From Thermodesulfovibrionales bacterium (GTDB taxonomy: Bacteria > Nitrospirota > Thermodesulfovibrionia > Thermodesulfovibrionales > Dissulfurispiraceae), in contig JAJOKM010000002.1 in the NCBI GenBank assembly GCA_021129835.1, forward strand, positions 1-6,388: a DNA stretch of 6,388 bases. The letters are read 5' to 3'. The notes under the pieces were generated by a model, which saw only the letters and a program-made list of their open reading frames with translations, was not told the origin of the DNA and searched no databases. Numbering within the stretch: the first letter of the stretch is position 1; the number at the start of each line of letters is the position of its first letter. Positions 5,733 through 6,388 of this stretch are shown piece by piece. A program made the translations under genes and the position numbers.

Positions 5733-5934
5733 AGAAAACTGGTTTGGAGAATTGGAGATAGCCACAACGTCGTAAGATCTTCAATTCAAAGTATTCTTCA
5801 CTCCTGTAGCCATAAGCCATTCGTTTGAGCGCTTTAATTTTGTTATTGAGGCCTTCAGCGATTGCATTGGCGTACCGATAAGCAAGATAGGAAACGATAT
5901 CCTCAAGATAGCGTATAAGCATATTAGTAATAGT
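5731..5934 (-). pseudogene. ISL3-family transposase, C-terminal fragment
   Basis: This minus-strand frame is open from 5934 (just after an in-frame TGA at 5935-5937) to a TAA at 5731-5733. The readable part from the Met at 5920-5922 is 63 residues. It contains YRYANAIAEGLNNKIKALKR followed by MAYGYRSEEYFELKILRRCGY, the characteristic end of the ISL3 (IS204/IS1001/IS1096/IS1165) DDE transposase domain. The final catalytic Glu lies in the AEGLN motif. The protein normally has about 400 or more residues, so over 80% is missing, including the zinc-finger N-terminus and both catalytic aspartates. It cannot be an active transposase. The break lies next to a different transposase fragment at about 5923-5945. 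Confidence 0.8.
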
Positions 5935-6166
5935 TCACCGCCCCACCTTTGTTTGTGCAAGGACGATAGTCCGGCCTTGATGTCTCTTCCCGATCTATGT
6001 ACATGATTGTCTCCGCCATCATCTTTCCCGTCTCTAATAAAAATGCATCCAGCCCCTGCTTGCCTTTACTATAAATCTGATACATCCGATTTATTAGCTC
6101 CTGCCTCCCGAAGACCTCCTGAAACTGTTTTGTTGCTTTTTTACTTCGTCTTGTGTTTAATTTCAT
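5924..6166 (-). pseudogene. IS256/mutator-like transposase, N-terminal fragment
   Basis: An 80-codon minus-strand frame starts at the ATG complementary to 6164-6166, with an excellent ribosome binding site (AAAGGAG, complement of 6173-6179). It begins MKLNTRRSKKATKQFQ and includes QGLDAFLLETGKMMAETIMYIDREE. From memory this matches the N-terminal region of a group of IS256-family (mutator) transposases, which continue after the PDYRP-like segment. Here the likeness stops at about TNKGG (near 5942-5956), and the frame ends in unrelated residues AVNYY and a TAA. The remaining 300 or so residues, with the whole DDE catalytic core, are absent. Family assignment is less certain than for the ISL3 piece. 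If expressed, the product would be an 80-residue non-catalytic protein. Confidence 0.6.
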
Positions 6167-6204
6167 TAGTGGCTCCTTTCTTTTTTATTTTTTGTGTTCC
6201 GTGG

Positions 6205-6234
6205 ATTATATCGACGGGGGAGCCACTTTTTCAA
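6205..6234 (-). promoter_or_regulatory. Promoter of the transposase remnant
   Basis: On the minus strand, TTGAAA (complement of 6229-6234; 5/6 to consensus) and a perfect TATAAT (complement of 6205-6210) are separated by 18 bases. Transcription would begin near 6198, about 30 nt before the transposase start codon, and would run leftward toward nusA. Promoter, ribosome binding site and start codon are all preserved although the gene is broken. Confidence 0.6.
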
Positions 6235-6303
6235 TTTCGACTAACTTTAGTATAACCTCAATTTGGCGGCTTTAATAAAAATGGGGTTAAGTTTTATAAG
6301 GGA
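6235..6303. other. AT-rich spacer, probable left flank of the IS256-like remnant
   Basis: No gene is visible. The outer end of the IS256-like element should lie here, but no matching opposite inverted repeat is available because the other end has been lost. Bases 6300-6303 (ggga) directly precede repeat copy 2 and, if that copy is a transposed element, predict the sequence of its target duplication. Confidence 0.35.
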
Positions 6304-6388
6304 GAGGCTCTTGCAAAAGCATGAGAATGCCCCCTTTTGTCATTCCGAACGAAGTGAGGAATCTTTTACTATCAGTGAGTTATAAGAC
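6304..6388 (+). mobile_element. MITE-like repeat element, copy 2 (cut by the window end)
   Basis: This is the same element as at 56-188, in the same orientation. It starts at the same base of the left terminal repeat (gaggctcttgcaaaag, 6304-6319) and is visible for 85 bases. Only two differences are seen against copy 1: T72 versus C6320, and A127 versus G6375. If complete, the copy should end about position 6436, outside the window. The flanks of the two copies are unrelated, which defines the left boundary sharply. Confidence 0.75.

Noticed and set aside
5924..5937. Programmed frameshift joining the two transposase fragments into one protein
   Set aside because: The two pieces look like N- and C-termini of unrelated families, stops lie in both frames at the junction, and there is no slippery heptamer that I can see.
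6007..6255. 82-codon plus-strand frame over the IS remnant
   Set aside because: It is a shadow of the minus-strand transposase fragment, which has its own promoter, ribosome binding site and a recognisable sequence.

Overview
The window reads as a compact housekeeping operon from an uncultured diderm, Gram-negative-type bacterium with fairly low GC. The evidence is a full-length six-domain ribosomal protein S1, a membrane-anchored SppA-type peptidase, the deoxyxylulose-phosphate pathway enzyme IspH and AT-rich intergenic DNA. As I recall, the order ispH-rpsA-sppA occurs in Geobacter-like Desulfobacterota and possibly Nitrospirota. I cannot fix the phylum from this DNA alone.

Layout. Positions 1-409 hold no gene. 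They contain a 133-bp MITE-like element (56-188, 16-bp terminal inverted repeats, 4-bp apparent target duplication) and a very AT-rich tract. A near-consensus promoter (410-438) then starts a roughly 150-nt leader with small hairpins and a possible six-codon ORF. Five genes follow on the plus strand: ispH (598-1446), rpsA (1448-3058), sppA (3069-3935), rimP (4045-4518) and nusA (4533-5636). ispH/rpsA/sppA are spaced by 1 and 10 nt, and rimP/nusA by 14 nt. The only real gap (109 nt) lies between sppA and rimP and holds a terminator-like hairpin just ahead of rimP, plus a possible extended -10 promoter.

Downstream of nusA, where infB is normally found, there is instead a broken insertion-sequence region on the minus strand. 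An N-terminal piece of an IS256/mutator-like transposase, with its promoter and ribosome binding site apparently intact, abuts a C-terminal piece of an ISL3-family transposase. The window ends inside a second copy of the MITE-like element, in the same orientation as the first and 84/86 identical over the visible part.

The genes concern isoprenoid precursor synthesis (IspH), translation (S1), membrane protein quality control (SppA), 30S maturation (RimP) and transcription elongation/termination (NusA). The unusual part is the architecture: two gene clusters that I know as separate (ispH-rpsA-sppA and rimP-nusA-infB) are joined, and both outer boundaries carry mobile or repeated DNA. I found no CRISPR array, tRNA, rRNA or defence system, and no clearly new biochemical system. 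The most checkable novelties are the MITE-like family, the IS256/ISL3 chimera, the rimP leader hairpin and the insertion in the second S1 domain of RpsA.
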